A DNA stretch of 64,000 nt from Alcaligenaceae bacterium (GTDB lineage Bacteria; Pseudomonadota; Gammaproteobacteria; Burkholderiales; Burkholderiaceae_B): NCBI GenBank assembly GCA_013416485.1, contig JACCEO010000009.1, positions 1 to 64,000 on the forward strand, read 5' to 3'. Shown piece by piece: positions 7,014 through 16,453 of this stretch; position 1 is the first letter of the stretch, and every line of letters begins with the position of its first letter. The notes beneath the pieces were generated by a model. The model saw only the letters and a program-made list of their open reading frames with translations. It was not told the DNA's origin and made no database searches. Both the position numbers and the translations under genes were made by a program.

Positions 7014-10000
7014 ATGAGACAGTTCCATTTACAACCTGTATGCGCAAGCGTTTGTGCGGCTTTGGCCTTGGTGGCTATGTCTTTGCCCGCTCAGGCACAA
7101 TACTTTTCACCCGAAAGCTTTGTCGATGCAGAGTTCAAAGCCAGTCGCGCCTTAGAACTGATACGTGCTCAGTACGCCTATTCGTGGGGTTATACCGGTC
7201 AGGGTGTCACGATAGCGATAATCGATACTGGGGTGGATATTGATCATCCTGAATTCAGCGGTCGCGTGTCACCCTATCTGCAAAACTACATTCCCGGCTA
7301 TGGCCCCACGGATATGTATACCGATTTGGACGTTGGCGATAATGACCATGGTACGCATGTGGCTGGTTTGGCTGCCGCGGGGCGAAATGGTTTTGGTATG
7401 CATGGCGTAGCTTATAACGCTACGGTTTTACCGCTGCGTACCACTTACGATGATGATGAACTTGACAACGCTTTTGCGCGAGCCATACAAGGGGGCGCAA
7501 AAGTATTGAACGGCAGCTATGGTCCCAGGACGTTTGCACCTCGTTTTATACCTACCAATCCAGATAATCCTGATGGGACGTATGTTAATAATGTCGGGTA
7601 TCAGAAGCTTGCTTTTCAGGCTGTGCTCCCGACTCTCGAGTCTAGCTACTACCAGGTAGCATCGGCAGCGATGGCCGATATTGTGATGGTTTTTTCTGCT
7701 GGAAACAGCCGACAGTTTCAGCCAGGGGAATATACAGCGATACCTTCTGGAAATGCGATGTTGCCCCTAATTACACCGGCGAATACTACACAGGCGAATC
7801 CGCTGTACCGCTTTCTGGATATACGTAAAGAGATTGATCCTAATGATGCGGGAACATTTTTCTATGTCGACGAGAACGATGCTTCCGACCCTGGGCGGCA
7901 AGAAATTGAGACCTGGGATTTTTCTTATCTGAAGGGGGCTCTGATTGCGTCCGTCGCCACCGACCCCCAAGGGATAATTGCATCGTACAGCAACCTGTGT
8001 GGAGCGACTGCCGCCTGGTGTATTGCAGCGCCCGGTGGCGGCAATGGCCAACCTGTTTATGCGACCTTGCCCTATGGGAACTATGGGCCCAAGCAGGGAA
8101 CTTCGATGTCGGCACCAGTGGTGTCGGGGGCCGCTGCAGTCTTGCGCGAAGCCTTCCCATATATGACAGCACGCCAGATTATCGAAGTAATCCTGACTAC
8201 GGCCGACAGTACGACGCTGACGGAATGGGGCGATGAGGCTATTTACGGCCGCGGCATGTTGGACTTGGGTACGGCCATCAATGGCCCAATACTGTTTGGT
8301 GAGCCCATAGGCGGTTCTCGCTTCGAAAGTATCTTCTCACCCAACTTTGAGGTGAATACTCAGGGCTACGATTCAGTTTGGCGCAATAACATCAGCGGCA
8401 CGGGAGGTATGGCCAAGGCAGGTGCCGGCACTCTAACTATGACAGGACAGAATAGTTACCAGGGCGCCACCGACATCACTGGCGGGAAGCTGGTGGTTAA
8501 TGGTTCTATCGCTTCGTCTCAGTTGCTAACGGTTGGCACAGATGCGGCGTTAGGAGGTAGCGGTACAGTAGGCGATACAGTAATGTATGGGCGCATGGCA
8601 CCGGGGAATTCGGTGGGTACGCTGACCGTGGCAGGTGACTACACCCAGTTGCCTGGGTCAGTATTCGAACTTGAGTTGGGGGCTGATGCCATCGCGGATC
8701 AGTTGGTGGTCAATGGCCAAGCCGATATCCAGGGGGGCATGATAGAAGTACGTGGTTTGAAAGCATCACACTTGGGTCGACAGTTTTCGTTTCTGGAAGC
8801 CAACAGCTGGGGTGCGCAAACCTTCGATAACACAAACATCGACTGGGCCTTTGTCGATATGGATGCGGCCTTTGTGGGGAATCGTGTTTCCTTGTCAGTG
8901 CAGCGGAATACCACGACGTTTGCCAGCGTAGCGCAGTCCAGGAATCAGCGCGCCGTCGCACATGCGGTGGAAAGCCAGGGTATACGTGGTTCGGCATACA
9001 ACGATGTTGTTGCCTTGGAGCACGCGGCTAACGCGCCACGTTTGTTTGACATCTTGTCAGGTGAAATCTATGCATCGACCCAGTCAGCGTTATTCGACAC
9101 TGGTGGTATCTTGCGCCAAACGGCCTTGGCACGTATGCGCCAGGGCGAGCAGCAGTCGGGATTGGTAACGTTGGGCTCGGCCTCCGGGCCCACAGTGCAA
9201 AGTGCCCCCAGTGGCAGACATTCCGTCTGGGGGCAGGCGTTGGGTAGCTGGGGCCATTTGGGTGCGACGGGCGATGCCCAGCAGTTGGACCGCTCCACAG
9301 GTGGGATGCTCTTTGGGGGTGATACAGCTGTAGGCACAAATACTCGCGTCGGCTTGGCAGTTGGCTTTACTGACTCAACTTTTAGGGGTACAAGTTCTAG
9401 CCGAGTCAAGGCCGAGGGCTATCACTTGATGGCGTATATCGGTTCGCAGCAAGGCCACTGGGCCTTGCGCGGCGGGGTGGCGCAGTCTTGGTATGACGTT
9501 GATGCGCGTCGCAGCTTAGGCTATGCCGATTGGGGCACGGCCAGTAGTAGCGCACATTCGCAGTCTACACAGTTGTTTGCCGAAGCGGGCTACGGTATGG
9601 ATGTGGGCAAGTTCAAGCTGGAACCTTATGCAGGAGTGGCCCAGGTTTGGCTACGCCAGGCAGGTTTTAACGAAAATGGCAGTCCCGTGGGCTTGCAGGC
9701 AGGCAGCACGAGTGATGCAGTCACGTTTACCACCCTAGGGTTACGTACGGGCTTGATGTTGGATCAGGGAAAATACGGCAGCCTGCAAGCTACAGCCGGT
9801 TTGGGCTGGCGCCATGCATTTGGCGATGTCGATGCATCGCGCAGCTTGCGCTTTGCCACAGGCAGCGCGTATAGCGTTGTGGGTACGCCGTTAGCCAAGA
9901 ATGCCATGGTGGCGGAATTGGGGGTGGATTGGGTGGCCAGCGCTGCCAGCCGCGTGAATATCAGCTATGTTGGTCAGATCGCTGGAGGTACACAAGATCA

Positions 10001-10034
10001 CGGCGTGCAAGCGCGGGCCAGTTGGGCGTTTTAA
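7014..10034 (+). CDS. Subtilisin-like (S8) autotransporter serine protease, SphB1/NalP type
   Basis: A 1006-residue surface protease. Residues 1-28 form a signal peptide (cleavage after AQA). The S8 domain spans about residues 55-420 with the full triad: Asp71 in IIDTGVD, His112 in HGTHVAG and Ser364 in GTSMSAP. A passenger-associated repeat follows near residue 470 (GAGTLTMTGQNSYQGATDI). The last ~270 residues form the outer-membrane barrel, ending SWAF. No lipobox is seen, unlike Bordetella SphB1. SphB1 matures filamentous haemagglutinin and NalP cleaves other surface proteins, so a role in processing adhesins is plausible. The nearby phase-variable adhesin is a candidate substrate by context only. 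Confidence 0.92.
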   Translation: MRQFHLQPVCASVCAALALVAMSLPAQAQYFSPESFVDAEFKASRALELIRAQYAYSWGYTGQGVTIAIIDTGVDIDHPEFSGRVSPYLQNYIPGYGPTDMYTDLDVGDNDHGTHVAGLAAAGRNGFGMHGVAYNATVLPLRTTYDDDELDNAFARAIQGGAKVLNGSYGPRTFAPRFIPTNPDNPDGTYVNNVGYQKLAFQAVLPTLESSYYQVASAAMADIVMVFSAGNSRQFQPGEYTAIPSGNAMLPLITPANTTQANPLYRFLDIRKEIDPNDAGTFFYVDENDASDPGRQEIETWDFSYLKGALIASVATDPQGIIASYSNLCGATAAWCIAAPGGGNGQPVYATLPYGNYGPKQGTSMSAPVVSGAAAVLREAFPYMTARQIIEVILTTADSTTLTEWGDEAIYGRGMLDLGTAINGPILFGEPIGGSRFESIFSPNFEVNTQGYDSVWRNNISGTGGMAKAGAGTLTMTGQNSYQGATDITGGKLVVNGSIASSQLLTVGTDAALGGSGTVGDTVMYGRMAPGNSVGTLTVAGDYTQLPGSVFELELGADAIADQLVVNGQADIQGGMIEVRGLKASHLGRQFSFLEANSWGAQTFDNTNIDWAFVDMDAAFVGNRVSLSVQRNTTTFASVAQSRNQRAVAHAVESQGIRGSAYNDVVALEHAANAPRLFDILSGEIYASTQSALFDTGGILRQTALARMRQGEQQSGLVTLGSASGPTVQSAPSGRHSVWGQALGSWGHLGATGDAQQLDRSTGGMLFGGDTAVGTNTRVGLAVGFTDSTFRGTSSSRVKAEGYHLMAYIGSQQGHWALRGGVAQSWYDVDARRSLGYADWGTASSSAHSQSTQLFAEAGYGMDVGKFKLEPYAGVAQVWLRQAGFNENGSPVGLQAGSTSDAVTFTTLGLRTGLMLDQGKYGSLQATAGLGWRHAFGDVDASRSLRFATGSAYSVVGTPLAKNAMVAELGVDWVASAASRVNISYVGQIAGGTQDHGVQARASWAF

Positions 10035-10163
10035 ATTTTTTCCAGGAGTGATTTCTAATCACTTCCCAAGTGTTTGTCGCGGTGTTTCGCCGGAGATCTG
10101 GCGTTAGACTCGCGAAAATTCGCCTGTTAGGGCTGCTGCTAGAGCCAACGCTTTAAACAATAA

Positions 10164-10317
10164 GTATTTGATCCGTATGGTTTATTACTGAAAATCATGG
10201 TGTTTATGATGCCCTGCGACAGCGCTGTCCGGTTGCTTATAGCGATACGCTATCGACTACAGCGGCCAGTATGGTGGTGGTAACCGTTGGCATACTAGCT
10301 CGCTGAATCAGCATTGG
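10164..10317 (+). pseudogene. Possible worn fragment of a cytochrome P450 N-terminus
   Basis: The gap 10035-10339 holds no intact gene. Within it, VFDPYG in one frame and YDALRQRCPVAYSD in another resemble the start of bacterial P450s (FDPY... LRERCPVAYS). Further frames stop quickly. The match is short and needs at least one frameshift, so it may be chance. At 10046-10062 a small AGTGAT/ATCACT hairpin without a clear T-run follows the protease gene. Nothing else is seen in the gap. Confidence 0.2.
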
Positions 10318-10339
10318 TGTTATTGAACCGTTGGATGAT

Positions 10340-11356
10340 CTATCGCAGGGGCCATCCATACATTAGGCCGCCATCTTTCCATTGAGCATCTAATCCACGC
10401 TCTAGGTTCATTGGGGTGTCTTTGCCAAGAGTGCGAGCAAAGCTTTCCCCGTAGTTACCTACGTGCTTGATGACGTTATAGGCCCATTTGTTGTCAAGGC
10501 CTGCGCTTTGTCCCAAGTCACCAGTGACGCCTAGAATGCGCTGCACATTTGGGTTGCTACTGGCCAGCATTTCATCAACGTTCTGGGAGGTGATGCCATA
10601 TTCCTCGGCTTCTAACATAGCGTTCAGTGTCCAACGGACTACGTTGAACCATTGCTGATCGCCTTGTCGCACCATCGGACCATTGGGCTCCTTGGACAGG
10701 TCATCACTTAAAATTTCATATTCTGCGGGCTTGTCCAATGTTGTCCGAATGGATGCCAGTTGCGATTTGTCGCTAGTGAAGGCATCGCAGCGGCCCCCTA
10801 CGAATGCACGAACGCCTTCTTGGACATCGGCAACGACCACTGTTTTTAGATTTAGGTTTTGTGAGCGGGACCAATCAGCCAAGTTTAGTTCTGTTGTGCT
10901 GCCTGTTTGTACGCACACTGCTGCGCCATCTAGTTCTGCCGCATTTTTGATACCTAGGCTTTTATTGACCAGTATGCCCTGACTGTCGTAGTGATTAATG
11001 CCGGTGCTCATTAAGCCTAAGGTGGTATCACGCCCCATAGTAGCAGTGACAGTACGAGTTAACAGATCGATTTCACCGGATTGCAAAGCAGTGAATCGTT
11101 GTTGGGGGCTTAATGGTGTGCCTCTGAATTTTGACGCGTCCCCAAACATGGCAGCAGCGACGGCTTTACACATGTCTACGTCAAATCCATACCACTCACC
11201 TTTGCTGTCAGCTACCGAAAATCCTGGAGTCCCTGTAGAAAGGCCGCATTGCACGTAGCCCTTGCCTTTCACGGCATCAAATGTAGCGCCAGCATGGGCA
11301 CTAGTGATAGTGAAAGCCAGTGATGCGGATAGCACAACGGTTTCGATAAGTTTCAT
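10340..11356 (-). CDS. General amino-acid ABC transporter substrate-binding protein (AapJ/YhdW-like)
   Basis: Periplasmic binding protein of the polar amino-acid family. I chose ATG 11356, preceded by AGGAAAAC, over an upstream start at 11401. The 338-residue product starts with a signal peptide (VVLSASLAFTITSAHA), then GYVQCGLSTGTPGFS, GEWYGFDVDMCKAVAAA, PLSPQQRFTALQSGEIDLL and CVQTGSTTELNLADW, all typical of the AapJ/BztA group. No permease or ATPase gene is adjacent, so it must use components encoded elsewhere. It is divergent from an Asp/Glu racemase-family gene, which suggests amino-acid handling, with a 184-bp shared control region. Confidence 0.85.
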   Translation of the reverse strand: MKLIETVVLSASLAFTITSAHAGATFDAVKGKGYVQCGLSTGTPGFSVADSKGEWYGFDVDMCKAVAAAMFGDASKFRGTPLSPQQRFTALQSGEIDLLTRTVTATMGRDTTLGLMSTGINHYDSQGILVNKSLGIKNAAELDGAAVCVQTGSTTELNLADWSRSQNLNLKTVVVADVQEGVRAFVGGRCDAFTSDKSQLASIRTTLDKPAEYEILSDDLSKEPNGPMVRQGDQQWFNVVRWTLNAMLEAEEYGITSQNVDEMLASSNPNVQRILGVTGDLGQSAGLDNKWAYNVIKHVGNYGESFARTLGKDTPMNLERGLDAQWKDGGLMYGWPLR

Positions 11357-11540
11357 AATGTTTTCCTGAAAGAAAAGCGAATGATTGTGGGGAGTGGCCA
11401 AAGATTAAAAAATCGTATGCGTTTATTTTTACTTATGACATCAGAGATATCCCCTATGTGGGGGAAGCCGTGTGTATAAGGGGTGAGTTAAAACCAACGC
11501 TATACTCTTTTTTAAGATCGATTTTTTCAGTATTGGTGCT

Positions 11541-12272
11541 ATGGATAAAAATATCAAAGGGCCTGTTGTAGGCGTTCTGGGTGGCATGGGACCAATGGCT
11601 GCAGCCGTATTTATGTGCCGGTTAATTGCTTTAACTCCGGTCCGACACGACGAGGAACATATCCCGGCCATATTATGGAATGACCCGCGTATTCCAGACC
11701 GTCGTTTAGCGTATTTCCATAATGGCAAAGATCCCATGCCCTGGATTACTCACGCGATTGGGCATATGCAGAATGCAGGAGCCAAAGTCATTGCCATCCC
11801 ATGCAATACCGTGCACTTATGGTATGACCAGATCGTGGCCAATAGCCCTATACCGGTACTGCATATCGTTCAAGCTGTTATTGATGACCTGCATCGTAAG
11901 GGAATATACAGTGGACGAATTGGCCTGATGGGCACCGCGCTTACCCTTCAGTTAGGGCTGTATCAAGGTTTTCTACAGGCGCAAGGTTATACCTGTATTG
12001 TTCTAAACGATGAGCAAGTCCATGAGCATTGCTCGGAACCAATACGGCTGGTCAAACTAAATCGCGTTGAAGAGGCATATCAGCCAGCTGCGGTGGGCGT
12101 GAGCCTGTTAAAGGAATTAGGAGCCGACGCTGTTATTTTGGGTTGCACCGAATTGCCCATTGCCGTGCCGCATCATAGGCGTAGTGAACTGGGTGTCCCC
12201 GTTATTGACTCTATCGACGCACTTGCACTGGCCACATTGGATTGGTATCAAAAGCAAGAAAAACCACAATAG
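11541..12272 (+). CDS. Aspartate/glutamate racemase family protein
   Basis: A 243-residue PLP-independent amino-acid racemase-fold enzyme. GVLGGMGPMAA opens the protein; the two catalytic cysteines are in IPCNTVH and LGCTELP, both present, so it is probably active. Length fits the aspartate racemase branch (YgeA/RacD type) better than MurI, which lacks the GGMGP start. It is divergent from the amino-acid binding protein gene. Between them a TCCCC/GGGGA repeat (11450-11464) may be a control site. Substrate (Asp, Glu or another acidic amino acid) cannot be told. Confidence 0.85.
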   Translation: MDKNIKGPVVGVLGGMGPMAAAVFMCRLIALTPVRHDEEHIPAILWNDPRIPDRRLAYFHNGKDPMPWITHAIGHMQNAGAKVIAIPCNTVHLWYDQIVANSPIPVLHIVQAVIDDLHRKGIYSGRIGLMGTALTLQLGLYQGFLQAQGYTCIVLNDEQVHEHCSEPIRLVKLNRVEEAYQPAAVGVSLLKELGADAVILGCTELPIAVPHHRRSELGVPVIDSIDALALATLDWYQKQEKPQ

Positions 12273-12320
12273 TGCTGTTGTTTGCTGACTTAAGTGTCTG
12301 CGTATTCAAAAGGGGTGCAT

Positions 12321-13430
12321 ATGCCGACTCGAATTTTTTCGATACTATTTATCCTAATTTTTCTGTCGTTTCACGCAATGGCGAATGACATTGTCTACGA
12401 GCTAGTTCCTCTAAAGCCAGGCGCGACTCCCGATCCTGGGTCCTCTTATGTCATACAGAATATGCCTAGGGCTACTTCTCAACAAGCACTAGGGCTTTGT
12501 TATGGACATTCTGCCGCAACAGTTTTTAATTATTATCAGTGTCAGGCTTATGGACTAGACTGCCCTAATGCGCCAAAAAATCAGCAGGCTTCGGCTTTCG
12601 ACATGTCTAGATATTCCCTAGAAAAGGACTCAAAGCTGCTTAGTATGTCCAGGTCTGATTATTCGGAGATCAGAGAGGGAGGGAATCCATACAATGCACT
12701 TATTATTGGGGCGCTGGCCATTCGACGGGTGGTGTCCCAAGAGTGTGTGACAGAGGAAATGCTATTTAAAGAAATATATGTTCCGACTCAGGTGATGACA
12801 GAAGCACAAATAAATGCGCAATTGGCTTATTTGCAAGCTTTAGAAAGTTATTACCAACAGCACACAGTTAAAGCGCTTGCTTGTAACGGTTGTAGCTTAA
12901 GTGAAGAAGAGTTGGTAACATTTAAGAAGGTTTATGACACTGATAAAAACGCTAAACAGGTAGGAAAGATACTATCTTTACCAACATTTAGTGCGTTTCT
13001 TAGCGCTATTGTTATGCCCAATAAATGTGTCAGGGCAGCATCCAACGTGTGGTTTGAGTACAGTGGTCACTATGAGTCTGTGCAGTTTCCCAAGCATGAT
13101 AAAGACCGAAACTATACCGCTGTGTTTGGTGCGATTAAACGTGCTATTTCTGCAAATAATCCTGTCATAGTAACTACTTGCGTGTATCGTTTGAAAGGGC
13201 GGAAGAACTGCTCTGATGAGTTCAAGCATTCTTTGGTGGCTTATGGGTATGGGAAGATTTGCAAAAAAAATGGCAAATGCCGTGATGTTCTTAAAGTAAT
13301 GAATAGTTGGGGCCAAGAATGGCAAGATACCATAGGCAAAGAGTGGTTCGATGCCAAGCGTATCTTAGCAAGCTTTGACTATAAAAAAGACGCTTTATTA
13401 TGGTTGCAACGTGCGGGAACAGACCAATAA
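12321..13430 (+). CDS. Secreted papain-like (C1-type) cysteine peptidase
   Basis: I chose ATG 12321, preceded by AAGGGG; a TTG at 12294 would add nine residues. The 369-residue product begins with a signal peptide (IFSILFILIFLSFHAMA, cleavage near 21). The papain triad is recognisable: Cys60 in QQALGLCYGHSAATV, His303 in KHSLVAYGYG and Asn328 in VMNSWGQEW. This matches the Q-x-G-x-C-W, H-A-V-x-x-V-G-Y-G and N-S-W-G blocks of the family. There are many further cysteines, as in an exported disulfide-bonded protein. The insert between Cys and His is long. Substrate and target compartment (periplasm or outside) are unknown; such enzymes are uncommon in this bacterial group. Confidence 0.65.
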   Translation: MPTRIFSILFILIFLSFHAMANDIVYELVPLKPGATPDPGSSYVIQNMPRATSQQALGLCYGHSAATVFNYYQCQAYGLDCPNAPKNQQASAFDMSRYSLEKDSKLLSMSRSDYSEIREGGNPYNALIIGALAIRRVVSQECVTEEMLFKEIYVPTQVMTEAQINAQLAYLQALESYYQQHTVKALACNGCSLSEEELVTFKKVYDTDKNAKQVGKILSLPTFSAFLSAIVMPNKCVRAASNVWFEYSGHYESVQFPKHDKDRNYTAVFGAIKRAISANNPVIVTTCVYRLKGRKNCSDEFKHSLVAYGYGKICKKNGKCRDVLKVMNSWGQEWQDTIGKEWFDAKRILASFDYKKDALLWLQRAGTDQ

Positions 13431-13643
13431 CAACCGTTATATGCCCTTAACGCTGGGTGGCATAGTGACGACATTCGCGCAGCAAGGTTTTCTTTGTAGG
13501 CTAGATTTAACTAAACTTTAGCGTCATGCTGACGTAAGTTAAGTAAGTTAATCAATTTTATTTACAGCACGCCAAGCATTTAGAGGTCGTCGCTTGCATA
13601 GCGTCAGCGTTTGGGGTGTTTGTCCTACGGTGGAATCGTTATT

Positions 13644-15257
13644 GTGAATCGTTTTCGTATTGGTACGCGCCTGGGCTTGGGTTTTGGGTCTATTTTGTTT
13701 CTTTTGGTACTTATCGTCCTGGTAGGACTTTGGCGTATCGAGGGCTCTAGCACCATGACCCAACAGTTGTTGGGGCAACAGCTACAAAGCGAACGCTTAA
13801 TTAACCAATGGAGCCGATTCATTGCCGTCAATACGGTACGCACCATTGCAGCAGCTCGTACTGACGATCCCAGCATACAGAAACTTTTTGAAGACCAAAT
13901 GGCAGCAACCAGTGTCGAAGGGGCACAGGTTCAAAAACAATTGCGTGCTGCTTTGCAAAATGAACAAGCTATTGCTATGTTCGATGCGGTCATCGCCAAG
14001 CGTACTGACTATAGAACGGCCCGAGAAGCAGCATTGGCTGCTCGTACACAAGGCAATGAGCAGGCAGCGAAACATTTCTTCCAAAACGAGATGGATGGCC
14101 TGTTGAATGATTATGTTCGCAGCGTAGAGGCGCTATTGTCCTACCAACAGAATTTAATTAATCAGAATGGCAGTCTTTTAAGCAGCAATAATCAATTGGG
14201 CTTTACTTTGTTGTTGGGCTTGGGCTTGGCTGCACTACTAATTGGTATTGTGTTTTCCTGGCTGATTTCCCGCTCAATTACGCGGCCTTTAAGTCAGGCA
14301 GTGCATGTGGCCCAGGAGATTTCGAATCGCGACCTGACTAGCACCTTTCAAATACAGGGCAGGGACGAAACCAGTCAATTGTTAAGCGCCTTACAGCACA
14401 TGAGCCAAAACCTGCTTGTGGTGGTTACCGATGTGCGTAGCAGTTCTGATTCCATAGCCACGGCTGCTGGGCAAATTGCAGCCGGTAACTTAGATTTGTC
14501 GTCACGTACCGAGCAGCAAGCCAGTTCGTTGGCACAAACGGCTGCGACTATGGAAGAGATCACCGCAACGGTGCGCCAGAATGCCGAAAATGCTCAGCAA
14601 GCCAATAGCTTATCGGCATCTGCGGCTGAAGCAGCAACCTCAGGGGGCTCCATAGTTACCCAGCTGGTGAATACTATGGGTGAAATAAATACGAAATCAC
14701 AGCAAATCGCTGACATCGTGGGTGTCATCGATAGTATTGCGTTCCAGACTAATATCTTGGCGCTAAATGCCGCTGTAGAAGCGGCCCGTGCGGGTGAGGA
14801 AGGCCGTGGCTTTGCCGTGGTGGCATCCGAGGTCCGTGCACTGGCTCAGCGTAGTGCGGCATCAGCCAGGGAAATCCGCCTTCTTATTGATAGTTCGGTT
14901 GAAGCTGTTTCTAAGGGGAATGAGCAAGCTGTACAGGCCGGTGCCTCTATGCAAGACATCGTAGATGGCATTAATCGGGTCACGGATCTTATGGGCGAGA
15001 TCAGCGCCGCCAACCGCGAGCAAACGACGGGTATCGAAGAAATTAACACAGCGGTTACCCAAATGGATGATGTCACACGCCAGAATGCCAGCTTGGTTGA
15101 ACAGTCGGCTGCAGCAGCTCGCAGCTTGCAGGAGCAAGCAGACACCTTGGTTCGTTTGGTAGCCACCTTTAATTTAGGTAACCGGCCTGGCGCTCTTACC
15201 GCACCGGTTCATGTAATAGGTAATGCGATACCGCTTGCGCCGCGTAGGCTAAATTAA
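13644..15257 (+). CDS. Methyl-accepting chemotaxis protein (Tar/Tsr type)
   Basis: Inner-membrane chemoreceptor. GTG 13644, preceded by GGTGGA, gives a 537-residue protein starting [11 protein letters not shown]; an upstream start at 13611 is less likely. Layout: TM1 about residues 10-32, periplasmic four-helix ligand domain to ~180, TM2 ([20 protein letters not shown]), HAMP domain, then the cytoplasmic signalling coiled coil with the hairpin tip [20 protein letters not shown]. There is no CheR-binding pentapeptide at the C-terminus, which ends APRRLN. The ligand is not predictable. No chemotaxis genes are adjacent. Confidence 0.93.
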   Translation: MNRFRIGTRLGLGFGSILFLLVLIVLVGLWRIEGSSTMTQQLLGQQLQSERLINQWSRFIAVNTVRTIAAARTDDPSIQKLFEDQMAATSVEGAQVQKQLRAALQNEQAIAMFDAVIAKRTDYRTAREAALAARTQGNEQAAKHFFQNEMDGLLNDYVRSVEALLSYQQNLINQNGSLLSSNNQLGFTLLLGLGLAALLIGIVFSWLISRSITRPLSQAVHVAQEISNRDLTSTFQIQGRDETSQLLSALQHMSQNLLVVVTDVRSSSDSIATAAGQIAAGNLDLSSRTEQQASSLAQTAATMEEITATVRQNAENAQQANSLSASAAEAATSGGSIVTQLVNTMGEINTKSQQIADIVGVIDSIAFQTNILALNAAVEAARAGEEGRGFAVVASEVRALAQRSAASAREIRLLIDSSVEAVSKGNEQAVQAGASMQDIVDGINRVTDLMGEISAANREQTTGIEEINTAVTQMDDVTRQNASLVEQSAAAARSLQEQADTLVRLVATFNLGNRPGALTAPVHVIGNAIPLAPRRLN

Positions 15258-15302
15258 ACTGTTAGGGTATTGGATACACCTAACGTTTATAAAGAGACAC
15301 GC

Positions 15303-16307
15303 ATGACCCAACTACAGAATCAAGCTATCTATGTCGCATCACGGCCTACAGGTATACCTACGGCAGAAAATTTTCGCAAAGCTACCCAAGCGATACCAGC
15401 GGTAAAGCCAGGCCAAATCCTGATACGCAATGAATGGTTGTCTATAGAGCCTGCCATGCGCGGTTGGTTGGCCGATGCCAATAACTACGCCAGTGTTGCC
15501 GTTGGCGATGTCATGCGTTCCTTCTGCGTGGGTGTGATCGTTGAGTCACAAGCAGAGGGCTATAACGTAGGCGAGCGTCTTATGGGGTGGTTCGGCTGGC
15601 AGCACTATGCCGTAGTAGGCACCGATGCTATCGTGCAGAAAATTACAGCCACTGACCTGTCACCATCGTTATACCTAGGAGTATTGGGCTTAAACGGTAT
15701 TACAGCAGCCACCGCTCTGACTGAAATTGGTCAGCCTAAGCAGGGTGAAACCGTAGTGGTATCCACCGCAGCAGGTGGTGTAGGCTCGTGTGTGGGACAA
15801 CTGGCCAAGCTTATGGGCTGCCGGGTCGTTGGCTTGACCAGCTCAGCAGAGAAAGTCAAAGCCTGCTACGAACAGTTTGGCTACGATCACGTTATCAACT
15901 ACAAGACCGATGACATTGCTGCAGCCTTAAAAACAGCCTGCCCTGATGGTATAGACGTATATTTTGATAATACCTCCGGGAAAATTTCAGACACCGTAAT
16001 GCCACAGTTGGCGATTGGAGCCAGGGTTGTCATATGCGGTACGGCGTCTATTGCATCCTGGGATCCGGTTCCTATGGGCCCCCGCATTGAACGGATACTT
16101 TTAACACGCCGTGCTCGTATGCAAGGTTTTATCCTCTTTGATCACATGGATACCTATGGCAATTATGTTAGCCAACTGGAAGACCTGATCAGGGCAGGCA
16201 AGCTGAACTACAGTGAACACATTACTGATGGCCTGGATACTGCTATGGGCGCCATCGCAGAGTTATATCGTGGTGAAAATCTAGGTAAGCGATTGATACG
16301 ACTGTAA
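15303..16307 (+). CDS. NADP-dependent MDR-family oxidoreductase (CurA/YncB-like)
   Basis: A 334-residue medium-chain reductase without the zinc-ligand set, similar to CurA/leukotriene B4 12-hydroxydehydrogenase-type double-bond reductases. I chose ATG 15303 (MTQLQNQAIY); an upstream start at 15270 lacks a ribosome site. The Rossmann signature VVSTAAGGVGSCVGQLAKLMG lies near residue 155, followed by IDVYFDNTSGKISD and the C-terminal RGENLGKRLIRL, all typical. It probably reduces alpha,beta-unsaturated carbonyls using NADPH. It follows the chemoreceptor gene by 45 bp but has no clear functional tie to it. Confidence 0.85.
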   Translation: MTQLQNQAIYVASRPTGIPTAENFRKATQAIPAVKPGQILIRNEWLSIEPAMRGWLADANNYASVAVGDVMRSFCVGVIVESQAEGYNVGERLMGWFGWQHYAVVGTDAIVQKITATDLSPSLYLGVLGLNGITAATALTEIGQPKQGETVVVSTAAGGVGSCVGQLAKLMGCRVVGLTSSAEKVKACYEQFGYDHVINYKTDDIAAALKTACPDGIDVYFDNTSGKISDTVMPQLAIGARVVICGTASIASWDPVPMGPRIERILLTRRARMQGFILFDHMDTYGNYVSQLEDLIRAGKLNYSEHITDGLDTAMGAIAELYRGENLGKRLIRL

Positions 16308-16453
16308 AATTCGAATAATTTCCACAAGCACTCTCTGCAAAAAAATGCATCAAGGGAAAACCCTAGTGATGATGGTCTAGGTACTTAGTGTAGGCTTTTG
16401 TAGGGAGTGTGCACCTTAAAGCACGCTTAAATACCCCTGTCTCCGGAGGTAAA

